NCBI GenBank assembly: GCA_019916065.1
Contig: CM034239.1
Coordinates: 44,904,663 to 44,968,662 of the forward strand
Reading direction: 5' to 3'
DNA from: Vitellaria paradoxa
Taxonomy: Eukaryota > Streptophyta > Magnoliopsida > Ericales > Sapotaceae
DNA length: 64,000 nt
Made by a program: the position numbers and the translations under genes. Shown piece after piece: positions 35,529 to 48,700 of this stretch. Under the pieces are notes generated by a model that made no database searches, was not told the DNA's origin, and saw nothing but the letters and a program-made list of their open reading frames with translations. Within the stretch, counting starts at the first letter, position 1. Each line of letters opens with the position of its first letter.

Positions 35529-35876
35529 GGTTTCGTTTGGAGCCTCAAAAAAACTCAAAAAAACTCAAAAGCTGACACGGTCTGCCGCTGACACATCTGT
35601 CAAAAAATTTGAAATGTCGTTGGAACGCACCATTTTGGTCTGTTCCAACGGATTTTGCCAAAATTCAAAAAAAAGTAATCTGACACGTGTACAAAAAAAA
35701 TACACAAAACTCTAAAATTTTTCAAAATCTTCCACTAAAATTTTGACACGTGTCACTTTATATACTTTTTAACAATTTTATATCAAATCAAATAAAACAT
35801 TCAACAATCATTACACAATAATTTCAAAATACACTTTTGAAAATTTTTGAATTTGGTTGGGACTCCAAACGCACCC
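35529..35876. mobile_element. Short TIR element (MITE), 348 bp, TSD TAA
   Basis: Left end GGTTTCGTTTGGAG, right end CTCCAAACGCACCC, TAA on both sides (35526-35528 and 35877-35879). The interior is noncoding, with AACTCAAAA and GACACGTGT words. The ends and the 3-bp TSD fit a PIF/Harbinger-type miniature element. Confidence 0.65.
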
Positions 35877-35879
35877 TAA

Positions 35880-37696
35880 TTACATAATCAGAGTTATATA
35901 CTTATCACTTTAAATAAAAATGCCTATTAAAATGATTTTTAATTTCACAAATGTTATTAGCACATTATTAGTCTAGTTCCCTGCATCTTTTATATATATA
36001 TATATACTTGGTTTACCAAGTAACAATCAAAATTTTTTAATTTTTTTCACCTTATATCATTTTTTCACTAAATTTTATTTTTTTGTTCAGTAATTTTTAA
36101 GCATATATTCACATCTATAAAAGAAGTGCCAAAAAAAAAAAAAAATTCAAATGGAAAAATCAAAGTATTCCTTTTTTGAAAAATTAATTGTTATACTTCG
36201 TATGTGAATTTTTTTTTTAATTTTTTCTAAAAATATGAGTAATGTATTTAAAAACTATTAAGGATGTTTAGCTTAATTACCAACAAATAACAAAAAACTC
36301 TAATATTTATCAAATTTCTTTAATCAAATTTCATCAAGTGTCATTTTACATTAAATTTTTTTTTTTGCTAGCTATCCAAACATTATCTAAATAAAAAATA
36401 AAATAAAATAAACAAAATGAATTAAAAAATAATTTTGTTATTCTCAAATTGATTTTTTTAGAACTCTACAAAATCTATAAATCTTTATAAAATTAAAATT
36501 TTTTACTTACTGTATAAATTATGTTATTGTAACTTTTATAAATATATATAATTATATATATATTTACCACTCAAAACACCCTTTAAATTTTGCACATCTA
36601 TCGTTTTCATAAAAACTATTAAAACAGCAGCAGCACTAAAGCAGTGTTTGAACGCGTCGTTAATAATCAAAATATTGCTAGATTTAAATTGGACAAATCC
36701 TCCAATTTCAGTGACCTGAACATCGCATGGACGAGGTTGAAGATAAGAGATGGAGGTTTGAATAGCTGGATGTCAAGTCAAAATCCTGCACATTTGTTTT
36801 TTTTATGCTACTTTTTATTAAAAAAAGTTATCAAGACTCCTCACGGATGTGATAGCGATTCACACTAACCGCAATTTTCTTTATTTGGTTTATTTAGCCT
36901 CATTTGGTAAAAAATAAAATTCTAAAAAATTCTATAAATCCCTAATAATTCTTCTATCTCTAATTTTTTCACCATCACTAATTTTAAAAAATTCTAATAT
37001 TTCGCTAAAAAAATAAAAAAATCTAAAAGTAGGTTAATCGAATATGTAACTTTTTTATATAATCATATTCATTGTGTCAAAAGATTTCAAATAAGTACCA
37101 TTGTCGTTATTTTTTATGAATTTTTTTGTAACCGTGAGAACGGATTTGAAAAATCGTTCTCATGGTTTGTGACTTTTCAGAAAAAAACGACACCAAAATT
37201 AACTCAAATCAAATTTTATCTCAATTTATTTTATTTTTTTTTACTCCAAACGGGATTTATCCAAATCTCATATCTGCATGTGCTCCTCAATTTTTGTAGG
37301 GTATTTAGAGTAGGAAAATTAATATAAATTTATAAGAGTTGTAATCTTAAAATTATTGTGTGAGAAAAAATTTAGAATTTAAAAAAATATATAGAAATTT
37401 ATTTATTTTTATGGAATATATTTGTATGTAAGTGCAATCTTTTTTTTTTTTAATAGAAAGTATAGGTCACTACAATATGAAATTAACTTAAAAGAATTTA
37501 ATTGTCAAAGAAATAATTAAATAATATAAAATATTATCATATTAATTTTGTTATAGAATAAATGATATTTGTATAATATAAAAAAATAATATTAATAAAT
37601 TACTTTTTTTTAAATAAAATATATAAATTCACAGGACATCATTTAAAAAAGTACTTTTATTGTTAAATCTCAAAATGCATGTATTTGTCAAATCTT
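35880..37696. other. Gene-free AT-rich stretch
   Basis: Dominated by A and T runs. A less biased patch at 36620-36870 begins AAACAGCAGCAGC and holds a short plus-strand frame (36644-36868) without recognisable domains. A further pair of ends (GCCTCATTTGG near 36897, CCAAACGGGAT near 37255) may mark another MITE. Confidence 0.45.
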
Positions 37697-37958
37697 AAAT
37701 CTTCTGGGATCAGGAAGAAACCCGCAGCCGCTACCTGAGGATGTGCATTGGGTGATACCCGTCCCGTGGATCAAGTCGGCAATGGCCCACGAGGTGATAA
37801 ACCAACCTAGGTAAGCCCTTACTGACCGACTCGACCGAGGGGGACTGTTAGAAGTCCGCTGAAACCGTAATCTGCCCCTCACTGAAGGGAGAGTCGAACT
37901 TGGGACCTCACGCGGCCCAAGTCTTCAGACACTCCCGAACCTCCACTTGATCACCCCG
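37697..37958 (-). mobile_element. tRNA-derived SINE
   Basis: A GC-richer island of about 260 bp in AT-rich DNA. On the minus strand it begins GGGGTGATCAAGTGG. Box A-like TGATCAAGTGG is at 37943-37953 and box B-like AGTTCGACTC at 37891-37900, spaced as in an RNA polymerase III promoter. The body continues for another 190 bp without coding sequence and ends near TCCCAGAAGATTT. The box sequences, size and 5' tRNA-like part fit a plant SINE. CAAATCTT occurs on both sides (about 37688 and 37978), a possible target duplication. The family name cannot be given. Confidence 0.65.
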
Positions 37959-37978
37959 GAAGGGACAAAAAAAATCTC

Positions 37979-40900
37979 AAATCTTGATGTATAGGATAAA
38001 TGGTATTAGAATAAATCATAATTAACTTGTTTAAGTGATCTTAATTTGGTATTTATTTAATAATAGTCGATTTGATTAATTTCCCTACAAATAACAATTA
38101 TATATTTTGGCTCGTTTGGCAAGGTAAGAAGAATGAAAAATGGATGGAAAATTAATAATAATAATAATAATAAATAAATAAATATCCCTCCTTCAAAGTA
38201 TGAAACATTTTTTTTTCGTATCCCCCCCCCAAAAATTCAAATTTTCCACTTTTTTCCTCCCTCCTTTCTTTCTCTCCACTTTTCTCAAATATCAGACAAT
38301 AGCACAATGGTCCGTTGTCTTCTAAGATAGAGATGTAGGGAAGTTAGATTTTTTTTTTTTTGCCTAAAACTCACTAATTCAAGTTTAATTAAAATACGTA
38401 TGCTCACCTATAATGTATAAAATTATTAGCACTATATTTTAAAATATTTTTCACTTGAAATTAATTTGATTTGAACACCGGCGACTGTACATAAAGTCGA
38501 GCGCCTGCCACTGAAATTTTGGGGGGGATTTTCGCCTCCACTTGAACTGCACGAAATAAAGCTTAAAGTAAAGCAAGGATAAATTTTTTTTGTTGATTTT
38601 AACATTTGATTAGCTGTCAAGTGAATTTTTTAATCACGTGGAGAGACTTTTTGAAAAAAAAAAAACAAAATGACATGTTTTTTACTGTAAGTTGCAGGTT
38701 CCTATTTTGGAAAAAGAATTGACACGCTACCATGTTGCCGTTTAAACTAATGTTTGGCACCACTCACCAACTTTCAAAATTTGTCTCTTAAAACTAAATC
38801 ACAATTGGAAAATATTTTGTTATCACTAGGGCCCGTTTGGAATTAAAAATAAAAATAAAAATAAAGATTTAGTAATTTTTGTTTTGTTTTTTTTTTTAGC
38901 CTCAAAAGTTGCTAAAAAGTTTTAAAATGTTCTCTAATGTTTTTACCAAACAATTAAAAGTTTTAAGAAATTTCTACAAATTTTTGAAATTTTCTCTAAC
39001 TTTTTACTAAACAACTAAAAGTATTTTCCGCCCCCATTGACAAAAATTCCTGCATCCGCCACTGGATTTGAAGATAAAGAATTGATTTGATTGGATTATT
39101 GAAATTTCAAATGTTTGAATTTAAGAATTGAATTGAATTGATTTAAAATAAATATTAAATTTGACCATATTAATAAAAAATAAAAAAATGATAAATATGA
39201 TATATGAAATAAAATTTATTCATTTATTTATTTGGATGGTTTAAGAAAAGAATGAATTCTCGTCAAATTATATTTTTTAAGTTATATTTTAAATAATATA
39301 GAAATTTTAAAATTTAAATTATGAAATAAAATTAAATTTAATTCATAAAATTATATTTTAATTTTAAATATAAGAGTTAGTAAGAATTCTTATCAAATAA
39401 AATTAAATTTTACTAAATTCACTATTCCAAACCCAACGTAACCTTTCAAATAATCTTGCACAAGTATATTAATAAAAAGAAACATTTATACAATAATTGA
39501 ATATAATAATTCTGCATGCGTAGAGTCGTCGACGGAAGGAATTTAAAAACACGATCAGCAGAAAAGGGCAGTAGCGTACGTAAAAATTTGGGTTAATATA
39601 AATCAAATCACGTGTCAAATCTTAAATTTTAAATAAATTTATAAAATATGATAAAATACAAAATATTATATATTCATAGCAAATATATTGTCACTTTTCT
39701 ATTCTGTTATAATAATTTGTTCTATTCAATAATTACAAAAATTTTTACCAAAAATACAAAAGTTGCTAAAAATTACCAAAAATTGTTAAAAGTTGCCAAA
39801 AGTTACTTAAATTGCTAAAAATTGTCAAAATTTTTATCAAATACCAAAAAATTGTAAAAAAAAGATGCTAAAAATTTTTTGGTAAAGAAATACCAAAAGT
39901 TACTCAAAGATATGCCTCCAAATGCATTCAAAAATTTTTAAGAATATTTATAATTTTTTTATATCTAATTAAAAAAAAATTTTCAACATAGGCCTCCGTC
40001 CACACTAAGGGCTAGTTTGTTTACCGGATCAGAAAGTGGGATTGGATGCCCTCATCCGTGGGCACCACAAATGTTACGTTTGTTTTGTTATTTGACTAAG
40101 AGACTATGAGAGTGGGAGGGATGAGTGATCCGGCAAATCGTCGGATGAGTTATCCGAGGGGGTGGTGGTATTGTTAATACTTTACCTCCGAATTTTCCAT
40201 CCAAAATTCAAATGTTTAAAATTATTTTCTATTACATCACATCACATATCAAATCATATCTTTTATCCTACTTCATATCCCACTAACCAAATACTAAAAA
40301 AATAATTCCACATAAAAAATTAATTTTATCTTTTATCTAATCTCATATATTATCCATAGTATTATTTATCTCCCATTATCCAATCCCCTCGAACAAAAGC
40401 AGCCTAGGCAGCATGTGGCTCCGCCACTGGAAAGGAGTTTGGAGGAACTGGCATAACAAGGAACAAAAATGTTGGATTAAAATTTAATTATTTAATATTA
40501 AAATAATATAAATACGTCCGAATTATTAGAATTTAAGTCAACACTCTAAACCAATAATTCGGATGGGTCATCTCTCCATTTTCAGGAAGAGAGGCATGAT
40601 ATCAACGTGATCGATCATAATGACAAGGCCTAACGCGCTTACGGCAGAATCTTCGAAAAGGACAATCGAGGGGGGATTAAACAAAGTTTTTCCGTACAAA
40701 TTTAAAATATATTATTACCATAAATAAACTTTACTTACCAAAAAAAACATAAATAAACCTTGTCAAATTCCAACACTGTAGTCTGCCTCGCGATCCAACA
40801 TTTTTTTGTCTACTTTCCAACAGCTCATAGAACAGCTTTGGTACCGTTCGAAAATTTAGATTTCAATAATTTTTATATTTTTTTATCAAAAATTATTAAT

Positions 40901-43332
40901 TATAATTTTGGTACGTTTGTTAAAATAAATAATAATTTTTAACAATATTTAATAATTATTAATAACTTATAAGTTAAGAAATTATTGTAACTGAATAAAA
41001 AAATAACAAAAATTGATAATTTGTCAAATACTCAAAAAGTAAAAATTAATAATTTTTTTTACTAAAGTTGTACAGCGCCCTTACTCTACTTATCTTTCCG
41101 CTACCCAAACAGCCCTCTAATAGGTGTGTCAATTCAAATCGACACGTTGCATACGTGTTAAAATCGTGTACATTCGTGTTGATATTTAGATATTTTAATA
41201 TTGGGTAAACTTATTAAATAAATAATTAATTTCATAATTAAATTAGTTTTGTATTAACTTTGTCTTAACGTCTTCATATCACATTCGAATTTTTCCCATT
41301 AATTTATGTTACGAGTGGTGTACAAATTGTATTATCAGATGGTGTACTTCCGATATTATTTTTAGATTTATGTATTTGTATTTGATAACTTACCAGACAA
41401 AAATAAAGCTGGACGAATCAAGAGGTCATAGCAATACTGCGCGTTGAAAATAAACAGGTTCAGCGAACTACTAGAGACTAGAGTCTCGCTAGCAACTTGC
41501 TAAGGTTCACTCGCAAAAACTTTTTAAGAAGTGACAACTATATAACATATTTGACTGTGTCAAGTAACAAAGAGGGCCGCTGGTCAAACAATCGCTCTCT
41601 GGAATCATAAAAACTCTCGCACCAAGCGATTATGAGTACCCACTCAATCTTTTACTTTATTCTTGAAAGACAAGAGTTCGTGTTGGGAGAGACACGTCCC
41701 AGGGACTTTCGAAAGGGTAATTAATGTATAATACTTTCAATTGTGTCGAATAGTAAGGAGGGACGCCAATCAGACGATCGCTCTCTAGGGGGTCACGAAA
41801 ACTCTTACAGATTTATCATAGGATTTTTTTTTTTTTTTTTGATATCTAAGGAGGTTGAAACAAAAATTCATGAAATTTGGATCTACCGAGATAATAAACT
41901 CCGTGCTCTTGACCAAATTTACAAGAGTAACAAATTGAGTGAATACAGACAAAATCTATCAGAGTGGCACAAAAATACTAATGCCAGTTAGTGTTTTTAA
42001 CCTTGGAGGAAGCACTATCCAAGCCAACTCTTCTATGCCACTTAAATGTATATTCTAAACACAGTTAAAAAAAAAATTATATTCAAAATCTTAACTAACG
42101 AGATACTTATATTTAAAAATACAATCAGGATTTTCTTCTAAATTTTCATACATTACTTGTAGCATCACTCAAAACCACACGGGCGTCGACATGTGTGTGT
42201 ATATATATATATATATATCAGTCATTTAAATTAATAGATTATATCCAGGGCACACCGAGACTTGGGTTGACTGTAACTTGGGAAGCATGGTTCAATTTTT
42301 TTTAATTTAATTTTTTTTTTAAATTTAACCAGCTGAAAAATTTCACAACCTAATCTATTCTGTTTTTAAATTATTCAAGTGTTATTTGATTTGTTTTTCT
42401 ATTTTCTGTTTTTAATTTTAATTTTCTATTTTGAGCTCATTTTTTATTTTGTGCTCTCAAAAATAAAAAAAAATAATTTAAAACTCATTTGATTATTTAT
42501 ATTTTTAAAATTTACTTTCGAAAACAGAAAATAAGTTTACACTTGAAATAAAAAATAAGAAAAAGTCATTCTGAGAGTTTTTGACAAAAAATAAGAAAAA
42601 TATCAAAATAAGAAAAATAGAACATTTTCTATTTCTTCGTTTTGAAATTTTTAACACATAAAATAAAAACAAAAAAATAAATTAAATGCCACCTTATTAA
42701 TTTTAAATTTTTATACTTTGTTAATTTACTTTATTTTTAAAATCTTCTGTTTAATTTAGAAAAACTCAAATTCTGAATCCGCCCTGAAGGGCAATGAAAC
42801 GGGTGTTTCTCCTTTCCATAGGTAGGGTGGAGAAAAAAAAAATTCAAGAAAATTTGAGGCAGGAGCGACCTACAGATTAGGATAAAATTTCTCATGTTGA
42901 GAAATTGAAACGTTGGTGTTTGAAATTCTTGTTTTTATTATTTTGTTATTTTAGGCACTGTTTGGTTTGTAAAAAAATATTAAAAAATTTTATAAATTTC
43001 TGTTAATTTTTACATCACATTAACTTTTTTTTACTGCACATATTACGAACTCTCAATTTATCTCAATTATCTCACTTTTTTCACTCTAAATACACACTTA
43101 AACGTTATTTTTATTTTTAAAAAATATTGATTAATAATTAAATTGTGTGTAATTTGTTTATTATTGCATTCTTTAAATAAAAAAAACAGGGCTCCTACGG
43201 AATACACTGACAAATAATTGTTAATAATTGAAGAGGCGAGATGGGATAGCGGTGGGAGAAGGCCCCCCACCAGCTCCACGCGAGCCTTTTTGTCATTCAT
43301 GAGGCTTGAAATGTGTGGACGCGGATGGAAGT
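37979..43332. other. Gene-free AT-rich stretch
   Basis: No gene recognised. It contains degenerate MITE-like words (GGCCCGTTTGGAATT near 38830), poly-purine runs and a segment at 41395-42060 with an imperfect internal direct repeat (around 41560-41620 and 41750-41810, sharing CAATCGCTCTCT / CGATCGCTCTCT) that may be a repeat remnant. The plus-strand frame 41743-41991 has no recognised domain. Confidence 0.45.
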
Positions 43333-43488
43333 ATTATGGCCACGTTTGGTGGAACGAAAAGTATACCTTGAGTCATTTTAGACATTTAATGCCTAACAAT
43401 TAAATCATAATTATGGTTGCGTTTGGTGGAACGAAAAGTATACTTTGAGTCATTTTTCTGACATTTAATGTGTAACAATTAAATCATA
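43333..43488. repeat. Tandem duplication, unit about 78 bp
   Basis: Two adjacent units (43333-43409, 43410-43488) sharing ATTATGG, CGTTTGGTGGAACG, AAAAGTATAC, TTGAGTCATTTT and ACAATTAAATCATA, with few differences. Confidence 0.85.
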
Positions 43489-43786
43489 TTTTTTAAAATA
43501 AATAAAAAAAATTTTTAATTTTTACGTCAATTTAAAAAAAAATCGACTGAACGGTATTTTTAGATTCGGATTTTATGTTAGAATTTATTAAAAAATATGA
43601 AAAATTCTTTGAATTTATAAAAAAATTATTAAGATTTATAGAATGTTATTAGAGTTTGTGAAAAATTATTAAGATATGTAAATATATATAAATTTATAAA
43701 TATTTTATAAAATACAAAAAATGTAAAATATATTTAAAAATTTTAAAAAATTTTAAGCGATTTTTACCGCACCGAACCGTCCTGTG

Positions 43787-43793
43787 TATAAAT
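43787..43793 (+). promoter_or_regulatory. TATA box candidate for the receptor kinase
   Basis: TATAAAT, about 255 bases before the ATG at 44049. The composition shifts from AT-rich to mixed just downstream, fitting a 5' UTR of roughly 220-230 bases. No experimental support. Confidence 0.4.
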
Positions 43794-44048
43794 TCTCTCT
43801 GCTACGTGCCGCTGATATTTCAACTGTAGTCTGCGGTCTAAGACTCTAAAGTCCCTCTGTTGACACAATCGAATATATGTATAAAAAATGCATATATATA
43901 CACGCACGATCAGCAAAATAGAATATTGCTCTCTCGAACTTCCAATAGGAAGAGGAGAGTGACTAACCTCCGCGCATTTCAGATCCAATTCTTCACCCAA
44001 AGACAAAGTGACTGACTCAATTCAGATAGCAGAGGCTGCTGAGCTGCA

Positions 44049-45679
44049 ATGGATTCTGCTACTAAGCTCTCTCTCGTGTGTGTCCTTTACCTCATTTTCT
44101 TCCACGCCTTGGGATTCGCAGCCACGCGGCCCACGCCCAAGCTCCACTCGGACGAAGGTGTTTAATTTACCTTCGATGTCTCTCTGTTTGGCACCCAAGA
44201 AAAAAGTACCGGCATTTTTTTATCGGGAACCAAACGTGTTTTTCTTGCTTATTCAGCTCTAGGTGTTGTAGCAGTTGCAAGCTTAGGTGGACTGGTTGAT
44301 CGACTGATATTAGTTTCTGTGTTTGTGTGTGAGGCAGTGACGGTGCTGAGAGTGATTGGGCAGAGATTGGGGAAGATCGATTGGGATTTCCGCAAGGATC
44401 CGTGTAGCGGAGAAGGGAATTGGAGCCGTCCCGTCCTCGTGAAGGGAATAGAGAGCTCCGTCACCTGCAATTGCAAATTCAACGGCAATGCCACCTGCCA
44501 CGTCATCGCCATGTACGCCTCTCCAATTATCTCTATCATCAAATTTTCTCATTTTATCCCTCGTAATCTTGTTTATTTTAAACATTTTAAAATTTAATAA
44601 ATCCACTAAGTAATTGATTTAATGGATGTGTTGGTATGGTTTCGAATTTTAATTTACTCTCACTAATTCGTACTGCAAGTTGGGTCTGATTGTACTGTTG
44701 TCAAATGTAAAGTTAAATTTTTAATAAATTTTAGTAGTTTTTTTTTTTATAAAAGTAAACATGTGAAATTTGTTTGTGTGCCTTAAAACAAATAGAATTT
44801 TTTGATAATTTTTAAGAACTATTTAATATTTGTTAAAATAAATAAAAATTTTTAATAACTTTTAGCTGCTTACAAAATTCATCAATTTTAATTAATTTTT
44901 TTGTAATTTATTCTAATCAAATTTCTTCACATATCATATTTATGTCACATCTTTCACTTTTATTGTACTTTTTAGCCACCAAACACACTCTTAGATGTTT
45001 TGTAAAAAGTTTGATAACTTTTGAGTTTGGATTGAAATAAAATAACTATTATACTTTTTGTCAATATAATAAAAATTAATATTTTAGCAACCAGCCAAAA
45101 AAATTAAAAAGTACATTTAAAGTGACAAAAAGTGTAAAATAAAATGAGATAAATTATGAATTTGTAATTATTATGATAAGATAAAAAGTAAAAACTTCTA
45201 AAGTTTTTCAATATTATTTACTTTTTTTTAAGGATTTTTTGTTATCCCAAAAGGGAATTGACAAATACCAAAAGTTTATTTTGCTCGTTTTGCTCCTTCA
45301 AACGGGGAAATTTTCGTGACCCAAGTTTGAATTCCTATTTTTGACTTTTACATCCAAATTGAGCAGTTTTTTAGTTATTTTAAAATAATATTTACAAAAT
45401 TTTGCCATATTTCAATCGAATTGCCCAACTGCACCGACTTTAATGTTTTTGACTTTCTTCCAATTCGGAATTCATGTTTCGATGGCTCTTTTATTTTTTG
45501 AGATTTGTGACTAATTTGAATTCAGTTCATTGATCTAAATCAGAATTTTCGCAGAACTTTTGTGTTGAATTTGAAAGTATAGTGTGAAAAGGTACGCCGA
45601 CGGAATTCTGAGTTTGTGATTTTTAAATCAAGAAATTCACTAGCTTATTTCTTTTATCAATTGAATGGAAAATTTCACC

Positions 45680-45710
<31 letters not shown>

Positions 45711-48700
45711 GGGAGAGGTGACCTTTCTAAACAGTCGGTGACGGGGAACTCGGTGAAATGTTGGCAATGGTCAAAAGCCATTAATGGTATGAATTCCTGT
45801 CTAGTTTGCTTTTGATTGCTAGAGAAAAAGTTGACCCCGAAGTCAGTCAACGACTCCGTACTAGATGACAGCTCACTTTATTTGACTGTTGCCGACACCC
45901 GCAGCTGTACAACAACTTGGGGCCCAATGCGTAGCGCTGGGCTTGGGTGAACGGGCCTTACCCTAGTCTTATATTTTATCATTTTGTCTTATTCTTTTTT
46001 TATTGTTAGTCTTCGTGACAGCCACATCATTATAATTATTTAAGATATTCATTAGATGTTGAGATATTTGAATATAAATATAAATAGACATAATTAAAGA
46101 TTAGAACACACTGTTAAATAATGGCGGTTTTATTGGTTCATATCAACAAAAAACATGAGTCTCACAATCCTTTAAACTGGCATAGTCAAATGATAGTTTG
46201 ATTGTCCCTTAGTCTCAAGAAAATATTTAATAACGTAACATTTCATGTCATCTACTTATGTTGTAGTGGATAATATCCAATAATATCACATCGTTTATAT
46301 TAGATGTTAATATAAGTAATTCATGTCAGGTTAGAGCTCTTACCTAATTCTCGCAGCATCGATCATCTTTTGTTCTCCCGTGGGCAACATCCTCCCATTG
46401 TACAACTTGTGGAACCTTTGTGATGAGGATTAACTACCTGGGATGGGAGTAAAGACTGAGAACTTCTACTAGAAAATCTCACATATACATCATCCATTGC
46501 GAGATCATCGGAACAAGTGAATTGGTAGTTAGAGTTAGAGGATTCATTGAAATTTTTTCCTCAATCGGCCCAAGAAGAGAGAGAGAGACTCACCCAGACA
46601 TTTAATGTCTCCTGACTTCATAATTAATGTTCTTAACCACCACCACCGCCATGTGGCTCCTTTTTTATTCGACCACAGATCCTAATGACATTAATATTTC
46701 GATACCAAGGTCTTGACATTCAAGGATAATGAGGATACATCATAATCAGTCAAAATTCAAATATCTCGTACTGACCTTCCCTCTTTCCTAGGGAATATGT
46801 TGTCACTATCTCCTCTGCTAGCGAATAGCACTGATGTACTCAATCCTCTACACTTCTGTGATCATAAGCATATTTTCCCACTAAGTCTAAGGATTATAAA
46901 TACTTAACAACCAATAACATTTATAATTGTCTATTACTCGGCCACTGCCGAATCTCCTTCTATATATATTGTTTTGGATTTTCTTAATTCTTATTCTATT
47001 GGCCTCCAATGAAATTATGCTAAGAGATGACGGCAAGCATTGTTTCTAGATAATCTAATAATTGGCATAATTTTATTGGGTGTTGCCCCCCACGTTGCCC
47101 CCCACTTAGGCTAATGCCGTGATAGGCTTTATCCATTGAATATTTTCTTCTCTAGAATCTCTTGTAAACTTTAGATGGATCCAAAAATTTAGGATTATTA
47201 TTGAGTTACTAAAAGATCGACTCCTCAAATATATAAATTTCTTTGTTTCGTAACATAACCAAATCTTTACGATTAAGGCAAAAAATTATTTAGGTTGAGT
47301 TTGAGAAAAAAATAACTAATTTTTTTGTAATTGAATACTAACCGGTAAAAAGTTAGTTTTTTTGTGTTTGTGAAGGGAAAAAAAACTAACTTTTTAGTAG
47401 TTAGTTTTTTAAATTTTTGTTAATTTGACGTTTTTGTTTTTCAAAATTTAAAAGAAATTTAAAATATAAAAGAGTAAATTTAATTATTTTAGGAATAGTT
47501 AAAAAATTAGTAGGTACCGACTTTTTTTTTTCTTTTTTTTTTTTTGGCGCGAAACGAACACTAAAATTCGACCTGCGATGAGTTGGGGAAAAAAATAAAT
47601 AAATAAAAATTCTAGACACCCATTCTGCAACTTAGGCGACAATTTGGTAAGGTCCAATTGGGAACACTCACTGTCAAACAAATAAAACTCTTACTTTCTT
47701 AGGATCATTTTTAAATACTGCTGGAGTCATCCTTCTAAGTTGCTCTAATTACTGTACAAAACAATGCAGAGCTTTAAAAGCCCAGAATATTTCAGCAAAT
47801 CTGCCACCAGAGTTGTCACAGCTTCGCTATCTTAAAACTCTGTAAGTAAAACAAAATATTGTGGTAGATTTATTTATTTATTTTCTGATTGGTGTGTGTG
47901 GTAGAATTTCATATTACAATTTTAACTGAAGTTAATATGGGCATCGCTAAGGGTTGGCTGCGCCTGTATTTTGATATTATTTAACCAAGTTAAAGCGCAA
48001 AAAAACATAATAAAAACTTTATGATTTAAGTTTATAGTTTGGGAACCCACCTAACCTTTGTGTGCATCTTATTGTGTAGGGATCTTAGTCGGAACTGCTT
48101 CAATGGTTCTATACCAGACGAGTGGGCTACCATGCACTTGGTTGATCTGTATGTTCTTCATCTGCCATTATTTCTCTCCATCACCCATTAGTATATTTCT
48201 TTTGTTTCTCTCTCTCTCTCTCTTTTAAAATTAATTCACATTATACGTACATTTTTTGTTGCTTGAAAATGTAGATCTTTGATGGGAAACCAATTGTCTG
48301 GTCCATTTCCGAAGGTTCTCACCAACATTACGACCCTGAAAAACTTGTAAGTTGAAATTCCTTTTCAGTAGTCCAGTTTTCATGTCAAGCATAGCATCAG
48401 CATTGACAAGGGTTAATTCCAAAATGGTTTCATAAGGATCCTGCTATGTTTATCTCAAAATTCCTCGAGTATACATGATGATGATTGTCAAGTTAGTTTG
48501 ATAAACATTTTTTTGTCCTATTTTCTACCAGTTTGAGCATTTGGAGTAATTGGTGACTTAACATTGTACAAGAACTCTAATTTCAAGAAGTTCTAGTTTC
48601 AAATCTTGTTATTGTATTTATTCTGTCATTTATTCTTGTACACTTCATTCTGTTTTGGTTGGTGCACCCCTTGTCTATCTACTCCATGTGCAAGACTGGA

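Noticed and set aside
37688..37882. Minus-strand 64-residue frame
   Set aside because: It lies inside the SINE and has no protein-family resemblance.
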